Shown here: in pieces, positions 7,341 to 15,216 of the stretch
How positions within the stretch are numbered: the stretch's first letter is position 1
Layout of the letters: every line of letters begins with the position of its first letter
Assembly: GCA_041394245.1 (NCBI GenBank)
Contig: JAWKIR010000002.1
Coordinates: forward strand, 1,798,001-1,862,000
Source: Acidimicrobiales bacterium
Lineage (GTDB): Bacteria > Actinomycetota > Acidimicrobiia > Acidimicrobiales > Aldehydirespiratoraceae
Direction of reading: 5' to 3'
DNA length: 64,000 bases
Translations under genes and position numbers: made by a program
Notes under the pieces: model-generated
The model's input: only the letters and a program-made list of their open reading frames with translations
What the model was told of the DNA's origin: nothing
Databases searched by the model: none

Positions 7341-9655
7341 CGACCACCCCGACCGGCCTCACGGCCGCCGAAGTCGACGAGCGCATCGCCGACGGCCGCG
7401 TCAACGATGTACCCGACGCGCCGGTCCGCACGCTCTCGCAGATCGTCCGGGCCAACGTCCTCACGCCGGTGAACGCGATCATCGGTTCGCTGTTCGTGTT
7501 GATCCTGATCGCCGGCTACCCGGCCGACGCCCTCTTCGCCGGCGTCGTCGTCTCCAACAGCGTGATCGGCATCGCGCAGGAGCTCCAGGCCCGTCGCACG
7601 CTCAACGCGCTGGCGGTGCTCTCCGCACCGCGGGCACGAGTGCGGCGCGACGACCAGGTCGCGGAGATCGGCGTCAGCGGTGTCGTCGCCGACGACCTGC
7701 TGGAGATCCAGCCCGGCGACCAGATCGTGGTCGACGGCGTGGTCGTCGCGGCCCACGGGCTCGAAGTCGACGAGTCGCTCCTCACCGGCGAGGCCGACCC
7801 GGTCGAGAAGGCCAGCGGCGACCAGGTCCTCTCGGGTTCCTTCGTCTCGGCCGGTTCCGGCTCGTACCAGGCCACCCATGTCGGAGCCGATTCCTATGCG
7901 GCGAAGCTGGCCGACGAGGCCCGTCGGTTCGAGCTCGCGGGCAGCGAACTCCGGCGCGGCGTCAACAAGATCCTCAAGTGGCTGCAGATCATCATCCCGC
8001 CGGCCGCCGTGCTGTTGCTGTTGCGCCAGCTCGGCACCGAGGACCGCTGGCAGTCGGCACTCCAGGCCACGGTTGCCGCCGCCGTGGCCATGGTGCCCGA
8101 CGGACTCGTGCTGCTCACCAGCCTGAGCTTCATCACCGGGGTCATCGCCCTCGCCCGCCGCAAGGCGCTGGCGAAGGAGCTGGCGTCGGTCGAGCTGCTC
8201 GCCCGGGTCGACACGCTCTGCCTCGACAAGACCGGCACGATCACCACCGGCGAGATCTCTCTCGGCCTGGTCGAACCCCTCGGCGACCACACCGCGGACG
8301 ACGCCGCGATCGCCCTCGGGGCGATGGGCGCGGCCGACCCGGCACCCAACGCCACCCTCGCAGCCATCGTCGCCAACCACCCCGACCCCGGCTGGACCAT
8401 CGGGGAGAACCTCCCGTTCTCGTCGGCTCGCAAGTGGGCGGGCGCCGAGTTCGCCGACCGGGGCGTCTACTACCTCGGCGCGCCCGACATCCTCTTCGAC
8501 GACGATGACGACGAGGCCCGAGCCCGGGCCGACGCCGTCGCCGCCGGCGGCACGCGGGTCCTGCTCCTGACGAGGGGCGGAGGGCCGTGGAGCGAGGAGA
8601 ACCTGCCGGCCCAGCGCCATCCCGTCGCGCTGGTGCATCTCGAAGACACCGTCCGGCCCGACGCGGCGGAGATCCTCGGGTACTTCCGCGAGCAGGGCGT
8701 CGACCTCAAGGTGATTTCCGGCGACAACCCTGCAACCGTCGCGGCCGTCGCCCGTCGCGCCGGGATCGAGGGCGCCGACTCGTTCGTCGATGCGCGCACC
8801 CTCCCCGAGGACCAGGACGAGCTGGCCGACGTGTTGGAGCAGACCACCGTCTTCGGCCGCGTCACGCCACACCAGAAGCGGGCCATGGTCCACGCCCTGC
8901 AGTCACGCGGCCGCACCGTGGCGATGACGGGCGACGGCGTCAACGACGTCCTCGCCCTGAAGGACGCCGACATGGGCATCGCGATGGGATCGGGCTCGTC
9001 CTCCACCCGAGCGGTCGCCCAGCTCGTGCTGCTCGACAACAAGTTCGCCACGCTCCCCCGGGTGCTCGCCGAGGGGAGGCGGGTCATCAACAACATCGAA
9101 CGGGTCGCCAACCTGTTCATCACCAAGGCGGCCTATGCGGTGCTGCTCACCGCGCTCGTCGGGATCGCCGGCTCGCCGTTCCCATTCCTTCCCCGGCAGC
9201 TCACGCTCATCGGCACGTTCTCGATCGGCGTCCCCGGATTCTTCCTGGCCCTCGCCCCCAACGAGGCGCTGGTTCGGCCCGGCTTCCTCACCCGGGTCCT
9301 GCGTTTCTCGATCCCGGCCGGCGCCGTGGCCGGTGCCGTGACGTTCGGGCTCTACGAAATCGTGCGCCGCATGGACGACGTGTCGCTCGCCGAGGCTCGC
9401 ACCGCGGCGACCGCCACGCTCCTCCTCCTGGGGCTCGTGATCCTCCTCCTGATCAGCCGCCCGTGGAAACCCTGGAAGGCGGGGCTCGCGACGGCGATGG
9501 CGGCCTGCTACGTGCTGGTCATGGTGTGGCCGTTCGCCCGCGACTACTTCGAGCTCGACCTCCCCACCGCCGATGCGTGGGTGGCGGTCGCCATCGCCGC
9601 CGCGATCGGGGCGATCGGCATCGGGGTCGCCACCAAAGTGTTCACCGACGACTGA
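7337..9655 (+). CDS. ctpE: Cation-transporting P-type ATPase, CtpE-like
   Basis: The 772-residue membrane pump has GLTAAEV and NDVPDAPVRTLSQIVRANV at the N-terminus, matching mycobacterial CtpE. It has the actuator motif TGEADP (residues 150-155), the M4 motif PDGL (near 254), the phosphorylation site DKTGT (Asp297), TGDGVND, and further membrane helices at the C-terminus. CtpE is linked to calcium uptake in mycobacteria; ion specificity here is inferred from that similarity. M4 has PDGL instead of the usual PEGL. GTG 7337 overlaps the Nudix stop; an in-frame ATG at 7328 is the alternative. Confidence 0.85.
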   Translation: MTTTPTGLTAAEVDERIADGRVNDVPDAPVRTLSQIVRANVLTPVNAIIGSLFVLILIAGYPADALFAGVVVSNSVIGIAQELQARRTLNALAVLSAPRARVRRDDQVAEIGVSGVVADDLLEIQPGDQIVVDGVVVAAHGLEVDESLLTGEADPVEKASGDQVLSGSFVSAGSGSYQATHVGADSYAAKLADEARRFELAGSELRRGVNKILKWLQIIIPPAAVLLLLRQLGTEDRWQSALQATVAAAVAMVPDGLVLLTSLSFITGVIALARRKALAKELASVELLARVDTLCLDKTGTITTGEISLGLVEPLGDHTADDAAIALGAMGAADPAPNATLAAIVANHPDPGWTIGENLPFSSARKWAGAEFADRGVYYLGAPDILFDDDDDEARARADAVAAGGTRVLLLTRGGGPWSEENLPAQRHPVALVHLEDTVRPDAAEILGYFREQGVDLKVISGDNPATVAAVARRAGIEGADSFVDARTLPEDQDELADVLEQTTVFGRVTPHQKRAMVHALQSRGRTVAMTGDGVNDVLALKDADMGIAMGSGSSSTRAVAQLVLLDNKFATLPRVLAEGRRVINNIERVANLFITKAAYAVLLTALVGIAGSPFPFLPRQLTLIGTFSIGVPGFFLALAPNEALVRPGFLTRVLRFSIPAGAVAGAVTFGLYEIVRRMDDVSLAEARTAATATLLLLGLVILLLISRPWKPWKAGLATAMAACYVLVMVWPFARDYFELDLPTADAWVAVAIAAAIGAIGIGVATKVFTDD

Positions 9656-9662
9656 CGCGTCC

Positions 9663-9668
9663 TAGTCT
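9663..9668 (+). promoter_or_regulatory. -10 hexamer TAGTCT, leaderless SDR operon
   Basis: TAGTCT ends 7 bases before the ATG at 9676 and would drive the run 9676-13678. Confidence 0.5.
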
Positions 9669-9675
9669 CCGGACC

Positions 9676-10515
9676 ATGACACGACGTTTGGACGGGCGCC
9701 GCACCATCGTGACCGGTGCGAGCCGCGGCATCGGGGCCGGCATCGCGGAGCGGGCCGCCGGTGAGGGCGCCCGCCTGGCCCTCGTCGCCCGCACCCTCGA
9801 TGCCCACCCCACGCTGCCGGGGTCGCTCAACGAAACCGCGGCGCGGTGCCGAGCTCTCGGCGCCGACGTGGTGACGATCGTCGCCGATCTCACCGACGAG
9901 GACGACCGCGCCCGCGTGGTGCCCGAAGCGGCCGAAGCCCTCGGCGGACCGGTCGAGGTGCTCGTCAACAACGCAGCTGCGGCGATCTACCAGCCGCTCG
10001 ACACCTACCCGTTGAAGCGTCGCCGCCTCATGATCGAGCTCAACGTCCACTGCCCGCTCGACCTCGCCCAGGCCGCGCTGCCCGGCATGATCGATGCCGG
10101 TGAGGGCTGGATCGTCAACCTGTCGAGCGCCTCCGCGACCCCACCGCCCGGTCCGCCGTTCGACCTCGGTGGGGTCCGTGGCACCTTCGGCTTCTACGCG
10201 GCCACGAAGGCGATGTTGAACCGGCTGACCGCGGCGATGGCCGCCGAATGGCACCAGTACGGCGTGCGGGTCAACACCGTCGAACCGCGGGCCGCCGTGC
10301 TCTCCGAAGGTGCCGACGAACTCGTCGGCGGCCAGTTGGCGGCCGATCAGATCGAGTCGATGGAGGCCATGTCCGAGGCGGCGTTGTGGTTGTGCGACTG
10401 CGACCCCGACCACACCGGCCGGATCGAGTCCAGCCTCGACCTCCTGGAGCGCGAGCACATCGCGCCGATGAACCTCCAGGGCACCGCCCTGCACCCCAAC
10501 GGCTTCCGACCGTGA
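9676..10515 (+). CDS. Short-chain dehydrogenase/reductase
   Basis: This classical SDR of 279 residues has the cofactor motif TGASRGIG (residues about 13-20), NNAAA in place of NNAG, a catalytic serine in VNLSSAS and the active-site YAATK. The Arg after the first Gly and the basic residue after strand 2 (VARTL) suggest NADP(H) use, as inference. It starts a coupled run: its TGA overlaps the GTG of the crotonase gene. The substrate is probably a hydroxyacyl or alcohol intermediate handled with the neighbours. Confidence 0.85.
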   Translation: MTRRLDGRRTIVTGASRGIGAGIAERAAGEGARLALVARTLDAHPTLPGSLNETAARCRALGADVVTIVADLTDEDDRARVVPEAAEALGGPVEVLVNNAAAAIYQPLDTYPLKRRRLMIELNVHCPLDLAQAALPGMIDAGEGWIVNLSSASATPPPGPPFDLGGVRGTFGFYAATKAMLNRLTAAMAAEWHQYGVRVNTVEPRAAVLSEGADELVGGQLAADQIESMEAMSEAALWLCDCDPDHTGRIESSLDLLEREHIAPMNLQGTALHPNGFRP

Positions 10516-11345
10516 GCGGTCTCGCCGCGGGGTTCGAGGACCTCCGGGTCGAGGTCGACGGACCGGTCGCGATCCTCACCCTCGATCGACCCGAACAGCT
10601 CAACGCGTTCTCCGGCGCCATGGGCCGCAGCCTCACCACCGCGTTGCGCGCCGCCGACGCCGACGACGGCGTGCGGGTCGTCGTGCTCACCGGCGCGGGG
10701 CGGGCCTTCTGCGCGGGTGCCGATTTCTCCGGCGGCGCGGGCGTCTTCGGGGCCCCGACCAAGGACACGTTCTCGTCGGACCCGCTCGACGACTTCCATC
10801 CGTGGGACGTGCGCAAGCCGGTGATCGCAGCCATCAACGGTCACGCCGTCGGCCTCGGCCTGACGATGACGCTGCAGTGCGACATCCGCATCGTCGCCGA
10901 CGACGCCAAGCTCGGGATCGTGCAGGTTCGCCGCGGCATCCTTCCCGACCTCCACTCGCACTGGACGCTCCCACGGATCGTCGGCCACGCCCGGGCCACC
11001 GAGCTCCTGCTCACGGGCCGCATGTTCCGCGGCCACGACGCCTTCGAGTGGGGCCTGGCCACCGAGGCACTCCCGGCCGAGCAGGTGTTGCCCCGGGCGC
11101 TCGAACTCGCCCACGAGATCGCGACCCACACGGCACCGATCTCGGTCGGCGCCTCGAAGCGACTGCTCTGGATGCATGCACCTTCGCCCGAGCGCGTCAA
11201 CGAGCTCGAGCGCGACATCCATCTCCATCTGATGGGCACCGCCGATTCCCGGGAGGGCGTCATGGCCTACATGGAAAAGCGCGATCCCCAGTGGTCGATG
11301 ACACCGAGCGAGGACTGGCCGGCATGGCTCGACGAAACGCACTGA
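10512..11345 (+). CDS. Enoyl-CoA hydratase/isomerase family protein with atypical active site
   Basis: The 277-residue crotonase-fold protein has the first oxyanion-hole loop AFCAGADFSGG and the second loop INGHAVGLGLTMTLQCD. Aligned by eye to rat enoyl-CoA hydratase, the two catalytic glutamates (in GGGCE and GQPE) appear to be Thr and Gln here (LTMTLQCD and LGIVQV). Simple hydration is therefore doubtful; isomerase, hydrolase or C-C lyase chemistry are options. GTG 10512 overlaps the upstream SDR stop by four bases, and the next gene begins 22 bases before this one ends. Confidence 0.8.
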   Translation: MSGLAAGFEDLRVEVDGPVAILTLDRPEQLNAFSGAMGRSLTTALRAADADDGVRVVVLTGAGRAFCAGADFSGGAGVFGAPTKDTFSSDPLDDFHPWDVRKPVIAAINGHAVGLGLTMTLQCDIRIVADDAKLGIVQVRRGILPDLHSHWTLPRIVGHARATELLLTGRMFRGHDAFEWGLATEALPAEQVLPRALELAHEIATHTAPISVGASKRLLWMHAPSPERVNELERDIHLHLMGTADSREGVMAYMEKRDPQWSMTPSEDWPAWLDETH

Positions 11346-11992
11346 TCGTCGGTACCGGCGATCCGGCCGATCCCATCGCCGACGGGCTCGGCGCCCGCGG
11401 CTGGACGGTGCGGCGACTGACGGATGACGACACACCGATCACCGACACGACGGTGGCGGATGCGTTCCCCGACCACGACCCTTTCGACCTGGTGGTCCAC
11501 GCCCGCTACCCGGCGACGTCTCGTCGACGCACCGCGTTGGCCGACCTGTCGGACGACGAGTGGCACGCCATGGCCGACGAGCCACTCGAATCGGCGATCC
11601 GCCTCGCCCGCGGTGTCCACGGCGATCTGGCTGCGACATCGGGGACGATGGTCTTCCTCGTCCCCCTGATGGCCTCCGCCGGCGGCGACGGGTTCGCCCC
11701 GATGGCGACCGCAGCCGAGGGGATCCGGATCCTCGCCAAGTCGCTGGCCAAGACCTGGGGCCACGATGGCATCCGTGCCCACGCGATCACCCTCGACCCA
11801 TCGGCCTTCCTCGAAGCAGCCGATGCCGCCGGGATGGCCGAGGCGAACTCCCTGCACGACCCGCCGCTGGGGCGGGTCCCCGGCCTCGCCGACGAGGTCG
11901 CCCCGATCGTCGACGCCCTCGCCGGCGACGACTTCACGTCACTGGTCGGCGCCTCCCTGGTGGTCGACGGCGGACTCTGGATGCCGGGATGA
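11324..11992 (+). CDS. Degenerate SDR-fold protein lacking catalytic Tyr/Lys
   Basis: The 222-residue protein keeps the SDR outline: an N-terminal LIVGTGDP strand-loop, the helix IRILAKSLAKTWG and the C-terminal LVGASLVVDGGLWMPG. Aligned with the next gene, the YGTIK active site becomes MATAA, so both catalytic Tyr and Lys are gone, and the glycine-rich loop is also altered. It is not truncated: both ends are intact and it is coupled to its neighbours (22-base overlap before, ATGA overlap after). It is probably a structural partner of the active SDR at 11989, comparable to the inactive BbsC subunit of BbsCD; this role is inference. Confidence 0.7.
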   Translation: MARRNALIVGTGDPADPIADGLGARGWTVRRLTDDDTPITDTTVADAFPDHDPFDLVVHARYPATSRRRTALADLSDDEWHAMADEPLESAIRLARGVHGDLAATSGTMVFLVPLMASAGGDGFAPMATAAEGIRILAKSLAKTWGHDGIRAHAITLDPSAFLEAADAAGMAEANSLHDPPLGRVPGLADEVAPIVDALAGDDFTSLVGASLVVDGGLWMPG

Positions 11993-12801
11993 GCGAGCAC
12001 GAGATGAACGACATCCCCACTCCCCCACTCCCGCCCGTCGAGGGTCTCCTCACCGGCCGCGTCGCCATCGTCACCGGCGCCGGCCAGGGTGTCGGCGAGG
12101 GCATCGCCGCATCGATGGCCCGGGCCGGAGCCACGGTGCTGCTCGCCGCCCGCCGGGCCGAGACGGGCGAGCCGGCCGCCGAACGGATCCGGGCCGCCGG
12201 CGGCGCGGCCGAGTTCGTGCGCTGCGACGTGACCGTCGCGGCCGATGTCGAGGCCGCGGTGGCCGGAGCCGTCGAGCGCCACGGGAGGCTCGACACCATG
12301 GTCCACAACGCCGTCTCGCCGCCCGGCGCGCCACGGGCGATCCAGGACATCGACGACGAGACGATCGACCTCCAGATCGCCACCAGCACCACCGCGTCGT
12401 TCTTCTGCGCGAGGGCCGCGTTCCCCCACCTGCGAGCCGACTACGGCTCACTGATCCTGCTCACGTCCCCGGCCGGGATCGAAGGCAGTGGCAACCTCCC
12501 CCTCTACGGCACCATCAAGGGCGCGCAGCGCGGCCTCCTCAAGAGCCTGGCCCTCGAGTGGGGTCCCGCCGGCGTGCGCGTCAACGCCATCGCACCGGTC
12601 GCGTGGACGCCGGCGATGGATTCGGCGACCGCGGCCAACCCCACACTCGAGGCGCGCCTGCGGGCCCGCACACCACTCCAGCGCATCGGTGATCCGACCG
12701 ACGACATCGGTCCCGTCGCCGTGTTCCTCGCCTCACCGTTGTCGCGCCACATGACCGGCCAGACCCTGGCGGTCGACGGCGGGCGCTACCTGGGCCTGTG
12801 A
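11989..12801 (+). CDS. Short-chain dehydrogenase/reductase
   Basis: The 270-residue protein is a classical SDR with TGAGQGVGEG, the active-site YGTIK (Tyr about residue 170) and the C-terminal LAVDGGRYLG of FabG-like enzymes. NAVS replaces the usual NNAG, and the serine before the Tyr is in LLTSPAG. It overlaps the degenerate SDR gene by four bases (ATGA), making a natural heteromeric pair. It may oxidise a beta-hydroxyacyl-CoA formed by the crotonase-family protein. Confidence 0.82.
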   Translation: MSEHEMNDIPTPPLPPVEGLLTGRVAIVTGAGQGVGEGIAASMARAGATVLLAARRAETGEPAAERIRAAGGAAEFVRCDVTVAADVEAAVAGAVERHGRLDTMVHNAVSPPGAPRAIQDIDDETIDLQIATSTTASFFCARAAFPHLRADYGSLILLTSPAGIEGSGNLPLYGTIKGAQRGLLKSLALEWGPAGVRVNAIAPVAWTPAMDSATAANPTLEARLRARTPLQRIGDPTDDIGPVAVFLASPLSRHMTGQTLAVDGGRYLGL

Positions 12802-12811
12802 CGCGCACATT

Positions 12812-13678
12812 GTGAGCACGGTCCACCTCCTCATCGCTCCCGACGCGGGGCGGGGCCGGGCGTCGGGCGCGCGCGCGGAGGTACTGGCGACGATCCGAGC
12901 GGCCGGCCACACGCCGGTCGACCTCACGGGGTCGACGGCCGCCGCCAGTGCCGCGGCCGCAGCCGACGCGGTGGCCGCGGGGGCGTCGCGCCTGATCGTC
13001 GTCGGCGGTGACGGACTCGTACACCTCGCGGTGCAGGCCGTGGCGGGGACGACCACCACGCTCGGCGTCGTGCCCGTCGGCACGGGCAACGACTTCGCCC
13101 GCGGCCTCGCGACCATTCCGGACGATCCCGTCGAGGCGACCCGCGTCGCGCTGGGCGAGCCGCAGCCGTTGGACCTGATTCACTCCGACGCCGGCTGGGT
13201 GGCATCGGTCGCGACGGCCGGGTTCTCCGGCGATGTCAACGCGCGGGCCAACCGCCTGCGGTTCCCGAAAGGTCCGTCGCGCTACACGGTCGCCACCGTC
13301 CTCGAACTCCCGACGCTGCGGGTCCGCCCCGTTCGCCTCACCATCGACGGGGTCGTGCACGACTTCGACGCGGCACTCCTCGCGATCGCGAACACGGGTT
13401 GGTTCGGCGGCGGGATGCACATCGCCCCGGAGGCCGGACCAGACGACGGCCTGCTCGATCTGACGGTCGTCGCCGATGTCGGCCGCCTGGAGCTCCTGCG
13501 GTTCTTCCGTCTCGTCTTCACCGGCCGCCACCTCACGCACCCGAAGGTGCACGCGCTGCGAGGACGCCGGGTCGACATCGATGCCGCCGGGTTGGACCTG
13601 TGGGGCGATGGCGAGCCGATCGGGACCGCACCGGCGACGCTCGAAGTGGCCCCCGGGGCGCTGCAGATCGCCCGCTAG
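12812..13678 (+). CDS. Diacylglycerol/lipid kinase family protein (YegS/DgkB-like)
   Basis: The 288-residue product has the catalytic-domain motifs VVGGDGLVHLAVQ (usual GGDGT, here GGDGL) and VPVGTGNDFARGL, and the C-terminal beta-sandwich pattern WFGGGMHIAPEAGPDDGLLDLTVV. Such enzymes phosphorylate diacylglycerol or related lipids with ATP. GTG 12812 lies 10 bases after the preceding stop, so it may be the last gene of the SDR run. Its stop shares the CTAG tetramer with the stop of the convergent FGE gene. Confidence 0.85.
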   Translation: MSTVHLLIAPDAGRGRASGARAEVLATIRAAGHTPVDLTGSTAAASAAAAADAVAAGASRLIVVGGDGLVHLAVQAVAGTTTTLGVVPVGTGNDFARGLATIPDDPVEATRVALGEPQPLDLIHSDAGWVASVATAGFSGDVNARANRLRFPKGPSRYTVATVLELPTLRVRPVRLTIDGVVHDFDAALLAIANTGWFGGGMHIAPEAGPDDGLLDLTVVADVGRLELLRFFRLVFTGRHLTHPKVHALRGRRVDIDAAGLDLWGDGEPIGTAPATLEVAPGALQIAR

Positions 13679-14595
13679 GAGAACGCCACGCGGAACCCCA
13701 TGTTGCCGGTGGAGGTGTCGAACGTGTTCGACGACCGGGCACCGACTCGGTAGCGGTTGCAGTACGAGTCGTGACACAGGTACGAGCCGCCCCGGATCAC
13801 CTTGTGGCCGGGGCGGTCGGCGAAGTCGTCGGCGCACCATTCCCACACGTTGCCGGCGACGTCGTACAGGCCCCAGTCGTTGGCCGGGTACGCCCCCACC
13901 GGCGAGGTGCCGAGGTAGCCGTCGTCGAGCGTGTTGTGCGTCGGGAACTCGCCCTGCCAGATGTTGCAGCGGTGCTCACCGCCGGGAGTGAGGTCGTCGC
14001 CCCACGCGTACTCGGCCTGGTCGAGACCGCCGCGGGCGGCACGCTCCCACTCCGTCTCGGTCGGCAAGCGGCCACCGACCCATGCCGCATAGGCCGACGC
14101 CTCCTCCCACGACACATGGACGACGGGATGGTCGCCGAGACCCTCCAGGTCGCTGTGCGGTCCGGTCGGGTGCTGCCAGTCCGCCCCCTCGACGGCCCGC
14201 CACCACTCGGCCCCCACCACCCCGCGGGTGGGAGGGAAGTCGTCGGGCAACAGTCCGCCGAACACGAAGGACCACCCCTCGGCCTCCGCGATCGTTCGCA
14301 TGCCCGTCGCGGCGACGAACCGGGCGAAATCGTCGTTGGTGACGAGATGGACCGCGATCTCGAACCCGCCGGTGGACGCCTCGCGTACGGGTCCTTCGCC
14401 ATCGGCCGGGAATCGCCCGTGGTCGGTGCCCATACGGAACGTGCCGGCCTCGACCGCGACCACTGCGGGGCGCGGGCCACCGGACCGAGGCAGGGACGTG
14501 TGATTGCTCTGCGGTTCGCCGTCTCGTGACGGGCTGCAGCAGGCGTCGTCGCTCAGCTGCCGCTCAGACCGTTCAGGACGCGCTGGCCATCGCAT
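13675..14595 (-). CDS. Formylglycine-generating enzyme (FGE) family
   Basis: The 306-residue product carries the FGE-sulfatase domain (FRMGTDHGRFPADGEGP, PVVHVSWEEASAYAAW, GRLPTETEWERAARGG, NVWEWCADD). It also has the copper-binding cysteine pair of true FGEs in GGSYLCHDSYCNRYR (Cys274 and Cys279), with the family ending NMGFR. FGE oxidises cysteine in CXPXR of sulfatases or alkaline-phosphatase-superfamily enzymes to formylglycine. An early CCSPSR segment (about residue 19) is typical of actinobacterial FGEs. No sulfatase lies in the window. ATG 14595 overlaps the end of whiB by 23 bases. Confidence 0.85.
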   Translation of the reverse strand: MRWPARPERSERQLSDDACCSPSRDGEPQSNHTSLPRSGGPRPAVVAVEAGTFRMGTDHGRFPADGEGPVREASTGGFEIAVHLVTNDDFARFVAATGMRTIAEAEGWSFVFGGLLPDDFPPTRGVVGAEWWRAVEGADWQHPTGPHSDLEGLGDHPVVHVSWEEASAYAAWVGGRLPTETEWERAARGGLDQAEYAWGDDLTPGGEHRCNIWQGEFPTHNTLDDGYLGTSPVGAYPANDWGLYDVAGNVWEWCADDFADRPGHKVIRGGSYLCHDSYCNRYRVGARSSNTFDTSTGNMGFRVAFS

Positions 14596-14920
14596 CGCGA
14601 GCACGCTGCTCGGCGACACGCTTGCGACCGATGATCGGGGTGGTGGGAGGGAACCCGGCCTCGGCCCGTTCCGACTCGCTCTCGCCACCCCAAAAGCCCA
14701 GCTCGCGATTGCTCCGGGCATAGTCGCGACACGACGACAAACCGACACATCCCTGGCAGATCACCCGGGCCGACGCCTCTCGGCGGACCCGCGCTTCGGG
14801 CCGTTCGGCGAACGGGGCGAAGAAGAGTTCGCTGTGCCCGGCGCATGCCGCAACGTCCATCCACTCCGTCGACCCAACCGGTCCGATCGGCGTCTCTGCC
14901 TGTTCGATGATCTCGAGCAC
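14573..14920 (-). CDS. WhiB-family iron-sulfur transcriptional regulator
   Basis: The 115-residue product (GTG at 14920) has the four WhiB cysteines in C-x28-C-x2-C-x5-C spacing (Cys26, 55, 58, 64), which bind a [4Fe-4S] cluster. The beta-turn GFWGG (75-79) and a basic C-terminal tail (GRKRVAEQR) follow. WhiB proteins bind the sigma factor and respond to oxygen, NO or developmental state. An ATG at 15079 gives a longer protein without family similarity. The downstream FGE gene overlaps its 3' end, so the two may be co-expressed. Confidence 0.88.
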   Translation of the reverse strand: MLEIIEQAETPIGPVGSTEWMDVAACAGHSELFFAPFAERPEARVRREASARVICQGCVGLSSCRDYARSNRELGFWGGESESERAEAGFPPTTPIIGRKRVAEQRARDAMASAS

Positions 14921-14949
14921 CTGTCCACACCCGCTTCCCTGGAGCCCTC

Positions 14950-14968
14950 CCCACACCTTCGGTGTGGG
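14950..14968 (-). promoter_or_regulatory. Hairpin in the whiB leader
   Basis: CCCACACC-TTC-GGTGTGGG forms an 8-base-pair stem with a 3-base loop, 30 bases upstream of the whiB start and inside its probable transcript. It has no U-run, so it may act as a leader structure or protein-binding site; its role is unknown. Confidence 0.45.
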
Positions 14969-14996
14969 TGCGGTGCCCCGTTCGGCTACGACAAGC

Positions 14997-15030
14997 AACC
15001 TAGGAAAATGCTGCGTGAAAGTCCCGTGAA
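14997..15030 (-). promoter_or_regulatory. Putative whiB promoter with tandem CGTGAA sites
   Basis: On the minus strand TAGGTT (14997-15002) is a plausible -10, giving a leader of about 70 bases before whiB. Just upstream, CGTGAA (plus-strand reading) occurs at 15014-15019 and 15025-15030, exactly 11 bases apart, the phasing of an activator binding on one helix face. No convincing -35 hexamer was found. Confidence 0.35.
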
Positions 15031-15042
15031 CGCTGATGATTC

Positions 15043-15065
15043 TTCGCGCTAGCGCGTATCGCGAA
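15043..15065. repeat. Nested inverted repeats in the whiB/hydrolase gap
   Basis: CGCGCTAGCGCG (15045-15056) is a perfect 12-base palindrome, and TTCGCG (15043-15048) pairs with CGCGAA (15060-15065) around it. The two foldings are mutually exclusive. The gap 14921-15216 also holds the whiB promoter and the -10 of the hydrolase gene; nothing else was recognised there. Confidence 0.45.
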
Positions 15066-15201
15066 AAGTGATCGGCCACGGAATGTCGGACTGTCGAACA
15101 GAATTACTCCTGACGGTGCATCAGGTCGGACCGCGCCAACTCGGCCATCCACGCGCCCCGCGAGCGGGCGCGTGGATTTCTCCGTGCCGGTCCCGGCTTC
15201 C

Positions 15202-15207
15202 TAGGGT
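15202..15207 (+). promoter_or_regulatory. -10 hexamer TAGGGT, leaderless hydrolase gene
   Basis: TAGGGT ends 9 bases before the ATG at 15217. Confidence 0.5.
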
Positions 15208-15216
15208 GACCCGTTC

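Noticed and set aside
9676..13678. Whether this run of small lipid-enzyme genes is a mobile island.
   Set aside because: No transposase, integrase, tRNA, direct repeats or GC change was seen; overlaps and style match the rest of the window.
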